Part shown: positions 5,748 through 5,812 of the stretch, piece after piece
Layout of the letters: each line of letters begins with the position of its first letter
Position numbering within the stretch: the stretch's first letter is position 1
DNA from: Thermoanaerobaculia bacterium
Lineage (GTDB): Bacteria; Acidobacteriota; Thermoanaerobaculia; Gp7-AA8
Reading direction: 5' to 3'
Assembly (NCBI GenBank): GCA_023700825.1
Contig: JAMPYE010000304.1
Span: 1-5,812, forward strand
Length of the DNA stretch: 5,812 nt
Made by a program: the position numbers and the translations under genes
The notes under the pieces: model-generated
What the model was told of the DNA's origin: nothing
Databases searched by the model: none
What the model saw: the letters and a program-made list of their open reading frames with translations, nothing else

Positions 5748-5812
5748 TTTCCCCTCCTGTTGGGCCAGTCCCAGGGGGTCCGATTGTCACCAGCAGCCTC
5801 AGCAACACTCCC
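5748..5812 (-). promoter_or_regulatory. upstream leader of the receptor gene with ribosome binding site
   Basis: These 65 bases precede the receptor on the minus strand. AGGAGG (5758-5753) is a strong ribosome binding site. Farther upstream GACAAT (5788-5783) could be a -10, but no -35 at a proper distance is seen. The promoter may be weak, activator-dependent or beyond the right edge. Confidence 0.5.

Noticed and set aside
3691..5808. 705-codon open frame on the minus strand overlapping the receptor gene.
   Set aside because: Out-of-frame shadow with very high Arg/Gly/His content and no domain; the receptor frame is clearly the coding one.
1..5812. Search for a CRISPR array, defence system, retron, transposase or integrase.
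   Set aside because: No regularly spaced repeats, no terminal inverted repeats with a transposase, and no reverse transcriptase or nuclease motifs in any credible frame.

Overview
The window is GC-rich bacterial DNA holding four complete protein genes and no RNA genes, phage genes or transposases. The organism is most likely Gram-negative, because the largest gene encodes a TonB-dependent outer-membrane receptor. That receptor is the Oar-like type with an N-terminal carboxypeptidase-regulatory-like domain, which is expanded in Acidobacteriota. Together with the neighbouring secreted protein of unknown function, this makes an acidobacterial genome the best guess. The guess rests on protein style only; there is no marker gene to confirm it.

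Layout from left to right: (1) A copper-type MerR regulator (CueR-like) on the minus strand, 66-524. Its stop codon lies inside a 7-bp tandem repeat. (2) A divergent intergenic region, 525-708, with a clear CueR-type promoter (19-bp spacer over a dyad) that reads back into the regulator, followed by a perfect 18-bp-arm palindrome resembling a dispersed REP-type element. (3) An RluA-family pseudouridine synthase on the plus strand, 709-1590, possibly with a leaderless GTG start. (4) A 224-bp gap with a possible 31-codon ORF and a promoter-like site that partly resembles a second CueR box. (5) A secreted 273-residue protein built from two similar halves, 1815-2636, again ending inside heptamer repeats. 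(6) A short convergent region with heptamer repeats and a 9-bp hairpin. (7) A 993-residue TonB-dependent receptor on the minus strand, 2766-5747, with its ribosome binding site near the right edge.

The genes do not form an obvious single pathway. The regulator appears to control itself and whatever lies beyond the left edge; no copper transporter or oxidase is visible here. The pseudouridine synthase is housekeeping RNA modification. The secreted protein and the receptor are convergent, so they are not one operon, although both act in the cell envelope. The most notable non-coding signals are the CueR promoter, the REP-like palindrome and two inverted copies of an AGGCGAN heptamer array that terminate two unrelated genes. 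I found no convincing new multi-gene system.
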